DNA from: Symbiodinium microadriaticum
Lineage: Eukaryota; Sar; Dinophyceae; Suessiales; Symbiodiniaceae
Length of the DNA: 64,000 bases
Assembly (NCBI GenBank): GCA_001939145.1
Contig: LSRX01000469.1
Span: 1 to 64,000 of the forward strand
Reading direction: 5' to 3'
Made by a program: the position numbers and the translations under genes. Positions 33,371-45,107 of the stretch are shown here, in pieces; the stretch's first letter is position 1, and the number at the start of each line of letters is the position of its first letter. The notes under the pieces are model-generated. The model saw only the letters and a program-made list of their open reading frames with translations. It was not told where the DNA came from and searched no databases.

Positions 33371-33907
33371 TAGTATGTCTCTGGATAAAGACTGGTCTTT
33401 GACACGTTTTCTCTCACAAGTTAAGCTTGCATACCGTGCAACTATAACTTAACCTGTGGCGCTGAAACTTCGCAAAAGCCGAGTTTCGAAGCCTGTGCAG
33501 GAAAAGCCGGTAAAGTTGGCATATTAGGGCAGGCCATATTAGCAGAAGTGGTCAGACTTGGGAGAGCAAGTCCCAGTACCCTGGCCCCCCTCCCGCTCTC
33601 GCACATCCACGAACCCCCACGGCTCGACTGTCGAAATCCACGCAAGCAGCATGTGTACGATGGATGAAGCAAAGCTCAAAGGAGCTTACACATGGCTTTC
33701 GCAGCCCTAACGACCAATGCTTGAACCCCCCACATCTAACTCCTAAGTTGTAATATATCTCCTCAGCCTAACTGTCCGGGGAGAGGGCCTTCCGCAGCAA
33801 AGTTCGACCAGGGCCCCAGGCCATGTTGGCCACATGACGAGGCGCAGGCAGTGCACTCTCCAGCAAGGACTGCCTGGATCGGCTCTGGATGGGTTCTAGT
33901 GTCGAAG
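33371..33907. other. No gene recognised
   Basis: Short frames on both strands; nothing that chains or carries a domain. Confidence 0.3.
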
Positions 33908-34012
33908 CGGTTTAGGGTTTAGGGTTTCAGCGCTCACACTCGGACAAGCCTAGGGTTTAGGGCTTAGGGTTTATAGGGTTTATAGGGTTTAGGGGTTTAG
34001 GGGTTTAAGGGT
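33908..34012 (+). repeat. TTTAGGG-type tract
   Basis: Two segments of TTTAGGG, TTTATAGGG and TTTAGGGG units around an unrelated 25-base stretch. Confidence 0.85.
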
Positions 34013-34207
34013 CCAATACAAAGGTGCCGGTGTGACTTGTTGGGATGCGTCTGTGCCGGGATGCCCTCCAAACCCAACACCAACGAGGATCACGCTTGGC
34101 CAAAGAGACTTGTCTGCAAGGGGCCTCCGGACAGCCGTGGCGCCAGATACCTGCAATCTGAGCTTCTGACTTTAACTACCAGAAAAGATAGCATGCGTAA
34201 AGGATCG

Positions 34208-34287
34208 TATGGGTAGTTTTCTAAATTCGGGTCCCTTTTGGGGTCCTTTTTATAAGGGTGCCGTGTCTAAAAGGGAACTACCCATAT
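34208..34287. repeat. Foldback element, family F copy 3
   Basis: ATGGGTAGTTTTCTAAATTC at the left and GGGAACTACCCAT at the right; about 80 bp. Confidence 0.8.
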
Positions 34288-34514
34288 AGCTGATGCCAAC
34301 AAACACTGTCGCCGCTTTGCTCGAGGAGAAAAGCTGGCTCGGCACCCGCGGCTTAGGGTTTTGGGTTCAGGGAGAACCCTAAACCATAGCCCCTATAAGC
34401 CCAAATCCCTAAACCCAACTAGAACCCTTCCCGGCTGCGGCCTGCTCATCCGGGAAGTCGGCGACAGCAGGCGTTCGTGCAAGATTCGCTGGGCCCTTTG
34501 AGTCGCCGGATGAA

Positions 34515-34623
34515 CCCAGAGAACCCAATACCCCTTAATTAAGGAATATACCTTAAATCATAATATTAAGGCCCCTATAATTTAAGGTATATTCCTTAAT
34601 TAAGGGGCATTGGGTTCTCTGGG
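34515..34623. repeat. Foldback element, family H: 44-bp arms with one mismatch
   Basis: 109 bp made of two 44-bp arms that match at 43 positions, around a 21-base loop. The arms begin CCCAGAGAACCCAAT and contain TTAATTAAGGAATATACC. The loop contains ATTAAGGCCCCTATA, the motif that ends family G elements, and the subterminal GGGTTCT matches family C ends. The near-perfect arms imply a recent insertion. Confidence 0.95.
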
Positions 34624-34796
34624 AAGTGGGCAAGCAAGGCTTAGGTTCTCAGCGTCAGGGAGGATTTGTAATGTCATTCTTGGAGTCGCCGAATTTGAAC
34701 GGCTTCATAGAGCTGACCTGCGAGGTTCTTCTGGGCGGGTCGTGCTGGGATGCCGCGGTGTTGAGAATTCAGTGAATACAGGGTATATAGCCCTCG

Positions 34797-34871
34797 GCCT
34801 CCAAGGACCTTATAGTTAGGGCCCCAGACCCCTTAAGGACCCAATAATAAGGTCCCTGGAAGCATAGGGTA
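34797..34871. repeat. Foldback element, family I copy 1
   Basis: CCTCCAAGGACCTTATAGTT at the left and AATAAGGTCCCTGGAAGC at the right are imperfectly inverted. A copy in the opposite orientation is at 42674-42749. Confidence 0.8.
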
Positions 34872-35217
34872 GGGCTTAGGGTTAGCCGGCTTAGTATATA
34901 GGGCTTAGGGGTTCGGTAGCGTTTAGTTAGAGCGCTTGGGGGGGTTTAGGGTGCGGCGTCAAGTCCCGAATGAGTTGGGCAAACTCAATTCTCAGGGGCA
35001 GCGGATGCCACAATCTCGAAGCCTCATCGCCTGAAATCCTATGAAACCGAATTAATTCCCAACGGTCCCAACCCAACAGAAAACAGCAACAACTCGTATC
35101 AGGCACTTGCAGGACATAAGATTGTTGTAACAGAGGCACGTTAACATTACAAGAAAGTTGTATTGTGGAGCCTTACAGAATACTAATTGGCTGTTATTCA
35201 GGACTCTATACTAAAAC

Positions 35218-35640
35218 TTGAAACCCCAAACCCCAAAACCCCTACCCTATGCACCTACCCTAAACCCTAAAAGCCATAAATACTAAAGCCTAAAAACCCC
35301 GAACAACCCTAAGCCCTAAACCCTACACCCCCCTAAACCCCTAAACCCTATGAGCCGGGCTGGAGCCTGGCTGTCGGAATCGTCGGCCCTGGCGGCTGCA
35401 GCAGCGGCGGCCGAGGCAAACGAAGCTGAGCCTCCCGAGGTTTCGGATCAGAGAGGGATTTCTTTTCGCCTCCTCAGAGTTTTTTTTCTTTCAATTTAGT
35501 AAGAACTTAGTTCTGCGACCCTCCTCACAGAGGGGTTTAGGGTTTAGGGTTTTTTTCCCTCGGGTTTAGGATTAAGGGTTCGGGCGTTTGGGGTTAATAG
35601 GGTTTTCGGGTTTAGGCGTTTTCGGGTTTAGGGGCGTGCA
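35218..35640. repeat. CCCTAAA tract facing TTTAGGG tract
   Basis: Degenerate CCCTAAA units run over 35218-35352, then about 180 bp of other sequence, then TTTAGGG/TTTCGGG units over 35530-35640. Same head-to-head arrangement as at 14.3 and 17.1 kb. Confidence 0.8.
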
Positions 35641-35929
35641 AACTGCCCAACCCGACTTCAGAGTCCTTGGCAACTCACTAGTCGCAACTGGATGACGTAA
35701 AATCTCGATAGAGGTTCACCTGTCTAGAACTACTTTCTTGCCCTCATCCCTCTCTGGGAAGCTCGGATGTCGTCAGTTCAGCTCTGTTTTAACACTGTTC
35801 GTAACCTTGCAAGATCAATTTGAAAAATAGATACACAGATCGAAGCAACCAGATCAACCTCCTTAGACTTATTAATAAGATCCGGAGCATTTTCTGTCTC
35901 GTGCCTCTCTCAAGCACCTTCGCGGATGT

Positions 35930-36135
35930 CCAACTTACGTTGGCCGAGTTCTTCGCCTCTCAAAATTGGCGTATTCTTGAAACCCTGACAGCACATGACA
36001 AGGCTATTAGATGCTTTAGATTCTGCGGACCAAGCTGCTGCAAATTCTGCCGCCATCCTTGCAACCGTTGTTCCGGCAACCCTCCACAAAGGCTTGTCTG
36101 TCGCGAGCATCTTTGCGAAATTCCGGGCACCTTGG
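35930..36135 (-). CDS. Candidate exon, possible helical-repeat protein
   Basis: A minus-strand frame reads ARNFAKMLATDKPLWRVAGT, then TVARMAAEFAAAW. NFAKMLATDKPLW fits the WAFAKLxxxDxPL pattern of the helical repeat found at 26.2-28.9 kb. An antisense frame is also open, so this is weak. Confidence 0.3.
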
Positions 36136-36940
36136 AGCTGCGGAGGACGTGTGCCATCATGCGGTACTGCCGGTAGCAGGACAGCAAACTACTGCACCGA
36201 CCGCGCTCGAAGCCCCATCACCTCATCGCCGCACGTCCCGAAAGCCACCCAATCTTCACCATTACCACCCACTCCCTGCTTGTCAAGCAGCCATTCGCGA
36301 CATGCTGTGGTCGGATGGAAGCACTGCTGGCTGCCTCCACTCCTTGATCCTGTGGGCAGTGTGTTGTGCCCATCATCTCTTCCGCATGGCTCAATGCGGT
36401 GAGAGCCCTAAGGAGTAGTCTTAGTCATGTTATAAGTATAACATGTAACATTCGAGAATCAGTCAAATCCAGAAGCATAGGTCCGGGCCCGCTCGCTGCC
36501 CCTCGGAATCTGCTGCGGCGCTGACCTGCATGAAGCACAATTCTCTCTGGGCCGAGCAGGTTGCACATGAATTGTCAGTTTTCAAACCAAGCGACCTCTG
36601 ATGGGGATAAGGGCTCACATCCTGTATTGGTTTTCATCTTGTGTTGTATCTTAGACATATGCAGACCCCCGGCCATGCAATTGGTGCTTAACAAAGAGGG
36701 CCAAACATGTGACAGCCAGGTCGCCAGTGATGCTGCAGATGTGAAATCACCTCTCAGCTGGCAGCGGATTCACTGGATATCCGGTCTGAGCAACTAAGCG
36801 TAATTATAAGGGGATTAATGTTTCGCGCAGTGCAGCAAGGCTCGCAGCTTGAGCATTCGGATGTGTGGCCTGGAACTGTGCAAAGACTTCGTGCCCCTGA
36901 AAGCCCTGAAGCATGCGACCACAAGTGCTGCCTTTGGACT
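36136..36940. other. No gene recognised
   Basis: Short frames on both strands without chaining splice sites or domains. Confidence 0.3.
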
Positions 36941-36942
36941 CG

Positions 36943-36979
<37 letters not shown>

Positions 36980-36980
36980 G
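36941..36980. repeat. CT dinucleotide repeat
   Basis: (CT)n with one CCT interruption. Confidence 0.9.
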
Positions 36981-37768
36981 TCCCGGCATGCCGACGCAGG
37001 CATGCGCTGCTGTGCACCGAGTGCCTGGGGATGTTGCTAGCACTTCTACCAGATTCCATCATCGCCCCTTAACCCAAGCGGCTGAGACACCTAGCCCGCA
37101 AGTGTGGCCACCAGTGCCGCATTCGCCACCCGCTACCTCCTCCGGAATGTGCAAGATCTTGCTTTGAGCTGCAAGGTAGCAAACTGCACAACAAGAACAT
37201 GCACGCAAGAAGCGTTATTGCTCGCGAGATTGGGCGGGCCGGAAGCTGGGGCTCGCTATGTTTCTGATGCTTCAGGTACCGTTTGCTGGATCCTACCAAC
37301 TTGGTTCATGCACGGTATATAAGGATCTCAACAAGTAGATGCACTTAGAACGGGGTTTGGCGGGAGGGTGTCTCATGCTCTACTTGTGATAAGAAACCGT
37401 GATGAAATACATTTCCAAGTGTTCAGGCTTCTGAAGTACCTGAACCTGCGACTCGATAGTTCCAACCAAGCCTGGGTTCTTCACCAGAAGCAAAATCCAG
37501 GAGAGTGCGCGCCAGAAAAATCCGGGATTACGCATGCAGATGCCGGTATGTGCCTGCCAATTAAGTACTATGCGACCTAGTGAAGAACTGTGTTGCCGAT
37601 GCCTTATCATCTTACTCTCTCTAGCTCTCTCTGCTTACTGCACGCTCAAACCGTAACCTAGACATATCGTATATACATATCAGGCCAAACAAACACAGAA
37701 TGATGCACCGCCTTCATGGTGAATGAATATGTGGCATTGAAGTGGGGCTTAAGAGCAAAAGCTCGCTT

Positions 37769-37981
37769 TACCACGCTGGGTAAGTGTCAGGAATGGAGGT
37801 AAGTCCGGTTCCTGCACTGCTGAAGATATGAGCGCACGAGTCTCTCAGACCCTTCTCCTGCAATTCTGCACGAAGTTTGACAACTCCTGGAAGGACACTT
37901 GTCAGCCTGGCCAGAACAGCGGTGCACGAACGACAGGAAGCGCACGGCAAGAACTAGCGCAACAACCACCAGGCTCTTCAT
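37769..37981 (-). CDS. Possible small secreted protein exon
   Basis: ATG at 37981 opens a minus-strand frame with a clear signal peptide (MKSLVVVALVLAVRFLSFVH), followed by five Cys and a stop near 37789. A second frame over the 3' part (VKLRAELQEKGLRDSC, then AHIFSSAGTGLTSIPD) is equally open, so a small intron may switch frame after the signal peptide. No family recognised. Confidence 0.35.
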
Positions 37982-38199
37982 AGCCTCAGAACGCAAATCA
38001 TCCTCGAGATGGGCCTTCGGCTGCCAGCCGGCGCAAAGCCTGGCAGCTTCCAAACAGCTGCAGGTTTTCGGCTCTCCAAATTCAAAGCGGAAGAGCTTCC
38101 CAGCACAAACTTCACACCAGGTTCTGGGCCAATTCCAACACTGAGAGTGGTGAAAACCGGGGTCAAGGATTGCTGCAGCGGTGTGGTCTGAAGCTCAGC

Positions 38200-39299
38200 A
38201 AAGCAGATTGCAAAAGCATGGCAGACCGGCCAAGTCTAAGGCAAACAGATATTTGATTCGTCAACTTGTCCGTTGCAGTTCGTCCGTGGCTGTCCACCAA
38301 GTGCGAATACTGCAAACCAGACTAGGCCGAAACGCCTGCGGCCAAAACTGCAGGGATTAGCTGGGACTTGCAGTATCTTGAACCACGAACACAGCATAAA
38401 CTCTATATGCGATATACCTCAAGCCAGATTCGCAAGGTAAGTAAGGAAGAGCTCCGGAATTTCAGAGTCGAGCTACCCTAAACCCCTTGTCACATGTGTC
38501 TCGCCGACCCTACGCCCCCATAAAGCCCGTGTAATCTCCAAAAGCTGTAGCCTCCACATCGCGGGAGCTCGGCTGAACTGGGACATCTGAGCGAGGCGGT
38601 CACCAGGACCTGGGCGGCTTCAACAGGCTTCGGGTTTGAGACTTTGGATTCAGGATTTTGGGCTCTAGGGTTGAGGGGTTATGAATTATGAGTTCGGGAT
38701 GTGTTGCCTGGGTACACTTGTCGGCTAGTCGGTCAAAACAACTGATTGCGATTACTATCTCCACCCTCACCCTTCAGTTCCGGACCAGCTTACTCGATCA
38801 TGCACATCATATGTGCCCACTATCCATGGGCACACCGCATGTGTATAACTCTTGTTGGTTTGTTCGCATATTTGTGGTCTGTCCTAAGCCTACCTGTGTC
38901 TGTCGCATATGTCTGCTTTCCATAGCACGTCTGTAAGAATATCTTACAGGGTATACATTGCTGTCTTGGCGGCTGACAACTTCCAGGGCTCCATCTGCTG
39001 TCAGTCTGACTACCATCATAGAATCATAGGTGTGATTCGTGCCATCCTTCCGAGAGGTCCATGTTGCTTCCGGATTTAGGTTTGGGGGGAGAAAGACGGC
39101 ATAAGAGCTAAGAGAGCACTTGCGAGGCGGAATCCCGCCAACCTCTAGACACTCTAGCCCCTAATCCTCCCCGATGTCCGACGGGATCCAATGGGCGCAA
39201 TGCTGTTGCAGACTGCTTGTCGGCTCGCACACAAACTAGAACTGGCTACAGCTAGTTGCCAGTGGTAGAAACGAACCATGGTCCCTAAACCTAAACCCT
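38200..39299. other. No gene recognised
   Basis: Overlapping short frames only. No repeats of note apart from single telomere-like motifs. Confidence 0.3.
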
Positions 39300-39528
39300 G
39301 TGATCAACAGTCGGCAGACTAATTGCACACGAGCCTTTGGAGGGACGGCATGAGGAGAACCCCCCCCAAACCCCAAAGCTGGCAGCAGCAACGCTGCAAA
39401 AGGCAAGAGTCGCACATGCTCAAATACTGTGGCAATTGCCACAGAAAGGAACAAGTACCATAAAGGCAGCAGCCAGTCGACAATGATGGAACTAGACATC
39501 CATCCGACCATGGATGTTGTCAGCGAAA
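39300..39528 (-). CDS. Candidate exon of a membrane protein
   Basis: After acceptor GGGGCAG, the minus-strand frame from 39528 reads VSLTTSMVGWMSSSIIVDWL, then LPLWYLFLSVAIATVF and VRLLPFAALLLPALGFGG: two hydrophobic segments long enough to span a membrane. It runs to a short TTTAGG tract near 39300 that may belong to the next intron. No family recognised. Confidence 0.35.
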
Positions 39529-39825
39529 CTGCCCCTCAGCTGTCGTAAGGGTGTGTGAACGATCTCTCAGTCTCGCCGAGGGCGTATGGGCGATAAGCTT
39601 AAACGACCCCGCGCGCCTTAGGCCCCTAGCCCTGACTTACTACGGACCCAGAAGACCCCTCTCTCCCGAATCCTGAACCCGAACCCTAATCTCTCTATAC
39701 GAACATCTCAAACACCACAGCCCTAGACTCCATCATGCCCGCAAAGTAGCCTTTCTCTGGCTCGCTCCATGTTTGCCACGGTCACACTCCCGCGACCATG
39801 GAGGGAGAGCTGCTTCGGAAGCTAA

Positions 39826-39895
39826 GGCTTTAGGGTTAAGAAGTTTAGCCCTAAACCCTAAACCCTAAACACCCTAAACCCCAAACCAGGGGTTA
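39826..39895 (-). repeat. CCCTAAA tract
   Basis: CCCTAAACCCTAAACCCTAAAC units flanked on the left by TTTAGGGTT, so again the two orientations meet. Confidence 0.85.
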
Positions 39896-40591
39896 GGACT
39901 TTACAGGGTTCTAGTTCTTCAGGTGCGTTTAGGAGATGGGACTCGGAAGTTGAATCTGGCTTAGGGTTCCGGGTTTAAGGGGTTTGAGGCTTGAGGGGTG
40001 GAAGGTCTCCGGAATGTCACGTTCAGGGATGCTTTGGGTTCAGCGTTTGGGTCTTAGGAGTTTGCGAAGGGTTTGGAGGGTTAGTGCTTTCTGTGCGACG
40101 GCTGAAGCTGCAGTTTGGGAGTCTAGAACCTATGGATGCTATTGTCCATGTGCGATGTCTGGAAGCCTCATGGCAAAAGGGAAGCTTGTGGATTCACGGC
40201 CGAAAAGCTTGAGTTGGAAGCAATCAGCAAGCAGGATGTCCTGCTACGCTTCTTGCCGAAAGAATGCAGGGCCATGTGGTGGCCATGATTAAAGACGAAA
40301 TGAACCCTTAAAGGTTTAAGGTTCGTATACCATATAGGGATTCATAGTATAAGGGTATAGGGCCTTTACAGCGCGACGTGGGAAGCTTCTCCTTTCTTCA
40401 GGAACCTAAAGCCATGAAACCTTGAACTGACTTGGCAGGGTTGAACCAGAAACTCCTACATAGAAATCCGAAATCTGAACCGTAAACGTAAATCCTAAAT
40501 TCGATGCTCTATGGACCCTAAACTGTCCTGAACCCTAACTGCACCCCCATAAACACAAAAAATCGATATACCCTGTAAACCGGAAACCTTG
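39896..40591. other. No gene recognised; imperfect inverted repeat
   Basis: Frames are short. At about 40300-40375, AAGGTTTAAGG and TATACCATATAGGG-type blocks form an imperfect inverted repeat that may be a decayed foldback element. Confidence 0.35.
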
Positions 40592-40681
40592 TACCCATAG
40601 GCCCCTAAGCAGTTCCTTTTTATGGTTCATATTTAGAATCCTATAAGGTAATCCCAAAAAGGAGCTACTTAGGGCCTATGG
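40592..40681. repeat. Foldback element, family A copy 6
   Basis: TACCCATAGGCCCCTAAGCA and GAGCTACTTAGGGCCTATGG; core reversed relative to copies 3-5. Confidence 0.9.
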
Positions 40682-41123
40682 AAGAAACCCTACCCAGCAA
40701 ATCACGTTTTGCTCTTGTGGAGTCGGATCCAACATCTCCGCCAGCTCGCCGCGGCGTTCGAACTTCCGGAGCTGCTCCAAGAAACCTAATTTAACTAGGT
40801 TTGGGGTTAAGGGCCAGCCTAATACGTCGGAGGCTTCATGCTTGGAATGGGGCCGGAAATGGGCTTTGTTTGGGATCTCTGAGGGCGTTTGCGGGATTTA
40901 TGGGGCTTTTATCGGGTGGTTAAATTAGAGGGGCATATGTATGTATGGAGGGAGTATCAGAGTTGGTGCGGGGCAGAGGCCACTTCAAAATGCTTCACCC
41001 CAATCTTCCCGATTACAGTGCCTGGTCCGGCCAACGTACCGGAGCTTAAGACAAATGTGAACTGCTCCATGTCTGAGAAGCTCATGCTGGAGACCGTAGG
41101 CCCTGTTTATGCTCAAGTCGCCT

Positions 41124-41146
41124 AAACCCTAAACCCTAAACCCTGT
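41124..41146 (-). repeat. Short CCCTAAA tract within a direct repeat
   Basis: Three CCCTAAA units. The bases before and after it (CTGTTTATGCTCAAGTCGCC) are an exact 20-bp direct repeat, as if the tract was inserted with, or created by, a duplication. Confidence 0.8.
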
Positions 41147-41310
41147 TTATGCTCAAGTCGCCGGAATTTGGTTGGGCCATTTGTCTCTTGTCCTGCACAG
41201 ATGCCAGGGCGGAGTCCACCTTCGCACGGTGCAACTTGGGCCGGCTGCTTTGAGGCTCCGAGTTGCCTCGAAGTTGTGCGACGGGCGTTACACTGTTTCA
41301 TTGTATCCCT

Positions 41311-41398
41311 ATAAGACTCCAAGTATACACATATTACCCACTTTGGGCTCTAAAGTCTTTAAATTGTACCTACTTTGGGCTATTTGGAGCCTTGGGGT
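41311..41398. repeat. Foldback element, family J copy 1
   Basis: AAGACTCCAAGTATACACATA at the left; GGGCTATTTGGAGCCTTGGGG at the right. Inner CCCACTTTGGGCT and TACTTTGGGCT repeat. A partial copy lies at 51418-51472. Confidence 0.75.
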
Positions 41399-42419
41399 AT
41401 GTACATGGCCGCTTTGTTTCGTTCTCTCATGCGAACTGAATCTAGCATTGTACAGCATGTCTGCATTTGCACAACTTGCCAAGTCGAAGCTAAGATGCCG
41501 TCATGTTCTGGGTAGCCATGTAAGCCAGCAGCACCGTGGTTGACCGACTGCGGCCTTTCCGTCGGTTCCGAGATGTTCCGAGGCTTCACGAGAGTGGGGG
41601 TTTGGGATAAGGGTTTCTTCCTGGCGCGGATCCGCTCCGAAAATAACTTGGGATCGTTAGAAATGTGGATAAACGGTGCCGGAAGCAGGCTCCAAGGGAA
41701 AAGCTGGCATATGCTAACTTGCGAACGCTGCATGTTACATACGACAAGATAGTGGAAAAGCATTTGCACTTAGGTGGGGGAACCCGCCCCAACCGTCAAG
41801 GATCGAAATCTCCGCGGATTAGGGCACCCCTGGCCCCCTATGAGCTTTCTAAGGTACCGCCGATGGGTTAGGGTGAAATGGGGTTTAGGGAGACAGCTTC
41901 CCAGGAAGGCACAGGAGATGCATGGCGACAGCCCCGACGCATCTTTCTTCAAAATGCATGGCGGCAGAAAGCCTTGTGCACAGTGGACCAAAGCATTTCC
42001 GCCTTCAGCGACAATCCTGGGATAGGGATAGGTGCTGAAAGATTTCAGGCCTAACTGTGGCCAAAAGGACCTACCGCTTTGAGGAAGTATGTATAGAAAC
42101 CATAGTAAGGACCCATGCAAAGGTTGGTCTTTTCGGCTACGGGTAGATTTTAGAAGTCAGGTGCGATTGTGCTCAGAAGTTCTTGGACCGCATCGCGGCA
42201 AAACTACGAGCAGAGGCCGAGAGAGCTTTGTTGAAGTGAGAAATGGCATATTATACGATATCAGCGTATATTATATTATGCTCTATTCTGGTATATAATA
42301 TCATACAATAATATGGTGCGTCATGCATGTTTCATTGCAGAAAAGTGAGATTTGATACCCGATAGGCAACGGGACCACTCCGAAGGCAAGGAGGGCCTGG
42401 GAAAAGTCGCGCTCTTGCG

Positions 42420-42540
42420 CAACCTGAACCCTACAAACCCTAACCCCCTATAGGCCCTCTCCTAAACCCAAAAAGCCCCAAACTATATAGGCCCTCCCCT
42501 AAACCCTATAAGCCCTACCCTATAAACCTTAAACCCCCAC
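42420..42540 (-). repeat. Degenerate CCCTAAA tract
   Basis: CCCTA-rich units with CCTATAGGCCCTCCCCTAAACCC variants, partly duplicated. Confidence 0.8.
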
Positions 42541-42673
42541 ACCGGGGCTCTGGTCCAGAAACTTCGTGGCACATCGGAGCTCTGCGATCTCCAGCTTCTG
42601 TTGCGGCTCATCGAGCAGAGGAACGAGGTGGAAACGTACTCCTCGGCTGGCTGTTGCATGAATAAACCTATGC

Positions 42674-42749
42674 TTCCAGGGACCTTATTATTGGGTTCTT
42701 AAGGGGTCTGGGGCCCTAACTATAAAGGTCCTTGGAGGCCTAGGGTAAG
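42674..42749. repeat. Foldback element, family I copy 2 (opposite orientation)
   Basis: GCTTCCAGGGACCTTATTATT at the left and AAGGTCCTTGGAGGCCTAGGG at the right. It matches the reverse complement of 34797-34871 almost throughout. Confidence 0.85.
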
Positions 42750-43267
42750 GGTCCTTTAACACTGTATCATGCCATAAATTGAGACAGGGCCTACAACAAG
42801 GCCTACAAAGAGATCTTGTTGCTAATGGCTCAGACCTCAACGCGGGTTTGTCATCGCATGTTCACGCTTTCGGGTGTGGAGCCTGCTGTCGTCGACACTA
42901 TAGAGGCATAGTCAGTAGTTGCAGTAGCCTTCGATAGAATATAGAAGCCTGGGTGGTATCATAAATGCTCTTCCGAGATCGTCTACGTAAGCGATACTGT
43001 AAAATGCTGCACCAATGCCTCGGACACGCTTTCATCTCTGATGCCTGCTATGTTCAGCCTTAGAGTCTTCTTGTGGAGGAGCGTATAAGGCCTGTAGTCA
43101 GACGGCTGTGGCCTTGTGAGGGGGAGTCATGGGTCTTCTAAGTAAGTACTGGTATCTTGCTGCCTACTGGGCCTGCCTGGCCCCGGTATGTCACAGAAAA
43201 CTTGACACCATGGCATCCGCAAATGATGCTGCAAGAATCTAAAACCTCTATAAGGCGATGTTCTTAC

Positions 43268-43640
43268 TTTGCATTCAAGCCTCTGCCGTAGCTTCTTCTC
43301 AGTAAAAGGAGCCTCACCACATTCTACAGTAAAGTTGCCGTTTTCATGTTCGCGAACTTCGCACGATGCCGTAGTTGCGGGGTCCATTGGAGGACTTTCT
43401 GTCGCGGTCTGATATCACAGTACTACTTCTTGGGGCTTCTCGCTAGAAGTATGGCCACTTGTGATTAATTACTATCCGGTTGTGCCATGATGACACGAAC
43501 CAAGATTCCTCGTGCTTCAGCATCCGCAACAGCTTGGCTGAACTTCGGCCAGAGAACGTGCAAGTCCTGGCTATGACTTCTAGTCTGGATGCAGACTGCT
43601 CCCTGGACTCCTCCTTCCTGTGAGACTCACCAGAACTTTC
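43268..43640 (-). CDS. Two candidate exons of an unrecognised protein
   Basis: The better exon, 43408-43268, has acceptor GATATCAG and donor AAA|GTAAGA. It is 47 codons in phase 0 and reads SPPMDPATTASCEVREHENG, then NFTVECGEAPFTEKKLRQRL. Upstream, about 43590-43480, a frame after CAGACTAG reads QDLHVLWPKFSQAVADAEAR, then GILVRVIMAQPD. That segment faintly recalls the AAxRGVxVRVL stretch of phospholipase D-like proteins, but there is no HKD motif, so I do not assign it. Another frame (LEVIARTCTFSGRSSAKLL) overlaps the upstream exon. Confidence 0.45.
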
Positions 43641-44073
43641 CAATTTCATCCAATTTCAACCCTCGGTTGAAGGCACAGTCGCAACAAGTCACTGATGTCT
43701 CGTGCCTGGTCACCCTTTCAATACAAAAAATTAACATGTTTACAGCCGTGAGGATCCAGCGGCAAACAAGTGCAGTACTTTCTCACTTCCGCCGGTGAGG
43801 GGTGCTTATGACAATTGCCCAGGGTCGCGTGCGCATGTCACAACACCGCAGATGTTTTCTTTCTCCAGAAATGCGGAGTTCATCACCTGGGATTGGTGTG
43901 TACATAGATGTCTGAAAGCTTTCGTTGGGGCCAGTTACTGCTTAAGTATACTCTCGCCATGGGCTGAGTCAAGCTCAGCGAGGTTTGGTAATTAGGGTCG
44001 AAGCACCTTCTGCACTATGTGGGTTCACCCCCGAAATGCCGTCATTTTGCAATGCGAGAGCCATGCAACTCAC

Positions 44074-44123
44074 TTGCGAGGCTTCATGCCTTCGGGTTCG
44101 GGAACAGTGACTACGAAGCTGCA
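44074..44123 (-). CDS. 50-nt exon of an unrecognised protein
   Basis: Minus-strand exon between acceptor AATGTAG and donor AA|GTGAGT, reading CSFVVTVPEPEGMKPR. Both splice sites are canonical. It probably belongs to the same transcript as neighbouring minus-strand exons, but the joins are unknown. Confidence 0.4.
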
Positions 44124-45107
44124 CTACATTGCAAGGAGCCTCAGGGTGTGCATCCGAGCAAGTACAGGAAAGGCAAGGACCCACTGCCAGCCCAGTCGCG
44201 GCACCCACGCCACCCAAATAGATCGCAGCTCCGCCTGAGATCTCCAGTACACGGGTGGCGGCCTTCTTGCCTGCAAGGACTGAGCAGCTTCAGGCAGAAT
44301 GTCCCCGCACGGATCCGAGATGAGTCATGGGTAGATTCGGGTAGATCGGATGTGCTAGGGGTGGGGAGGGGGTCGGGAACCTTCAGCATGGTGTGCTGCT
44401 ACCTTGTCAGAAAAGCCTGCGTTCAGAAGATGGATTTACGTTCTCATCGCGGAACTTTTTGAAGTAGCGGGGCTGTCAGCCCGGCTTCATCATGTTCTGA
44501 TGTTAAACTATGACGAAGCCTTGCAAGCTTTCTGTCTGTCGCCCTCAGCCGGCTTGGGTCTGCGTAGATCTGTGTAGGAGTCAGTGTAGAGTCTAGAGTT
44601 CTTTCTGTCCCCTGCAATGTTTAAGGGGGTCTGAGGTGCTTGCTTGGGTGTTTTCTCTCAATATCTCTTTGGAGGAGCCTTCGGCCTAGATTCGGCCTGT
44701 TCTGTCTTCCGAAAACTCAGCCGGGAAAAGCTTTGTTCTGCGCAAGACTCTCCAATCACCAGAGTTTTTGCTCGCCCAACTTTAGGATTTCGACTCTTAC
44801 TCTCGCTCAAGGCAGGCAAAGCTTCACCAGCACAGGTCCGACCACATCTTGAAAACACAGCTTCCACTCCAAGACAACCACCAGAAACTCACAACGCCAA
44901 TTGCCAAACACCCTTTTTTAGGCACGGACTTTCAATGCTAAACACCCTAGACCCCAAACACACGACCCTAAACCCACAGGGTTCGGACGCCAGGGGGTGG
45001 GATAGTACATGCCTGTGTCCCCTGCAGCCCCTCATGGCCAGGAAGCACTCTGTCCGAAAGACTTTAGCCCACATAAACCCATAGTGAACGCATTGTGTTT
45101 CACTCAC

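Noticed and set aside
43480-43590. Phospholipase D-like domain
   Set aside because: A short VADAEARGILVRVIM stretch is reminiscent, but no HKD catalytic motif is visible in any adjoining frame.
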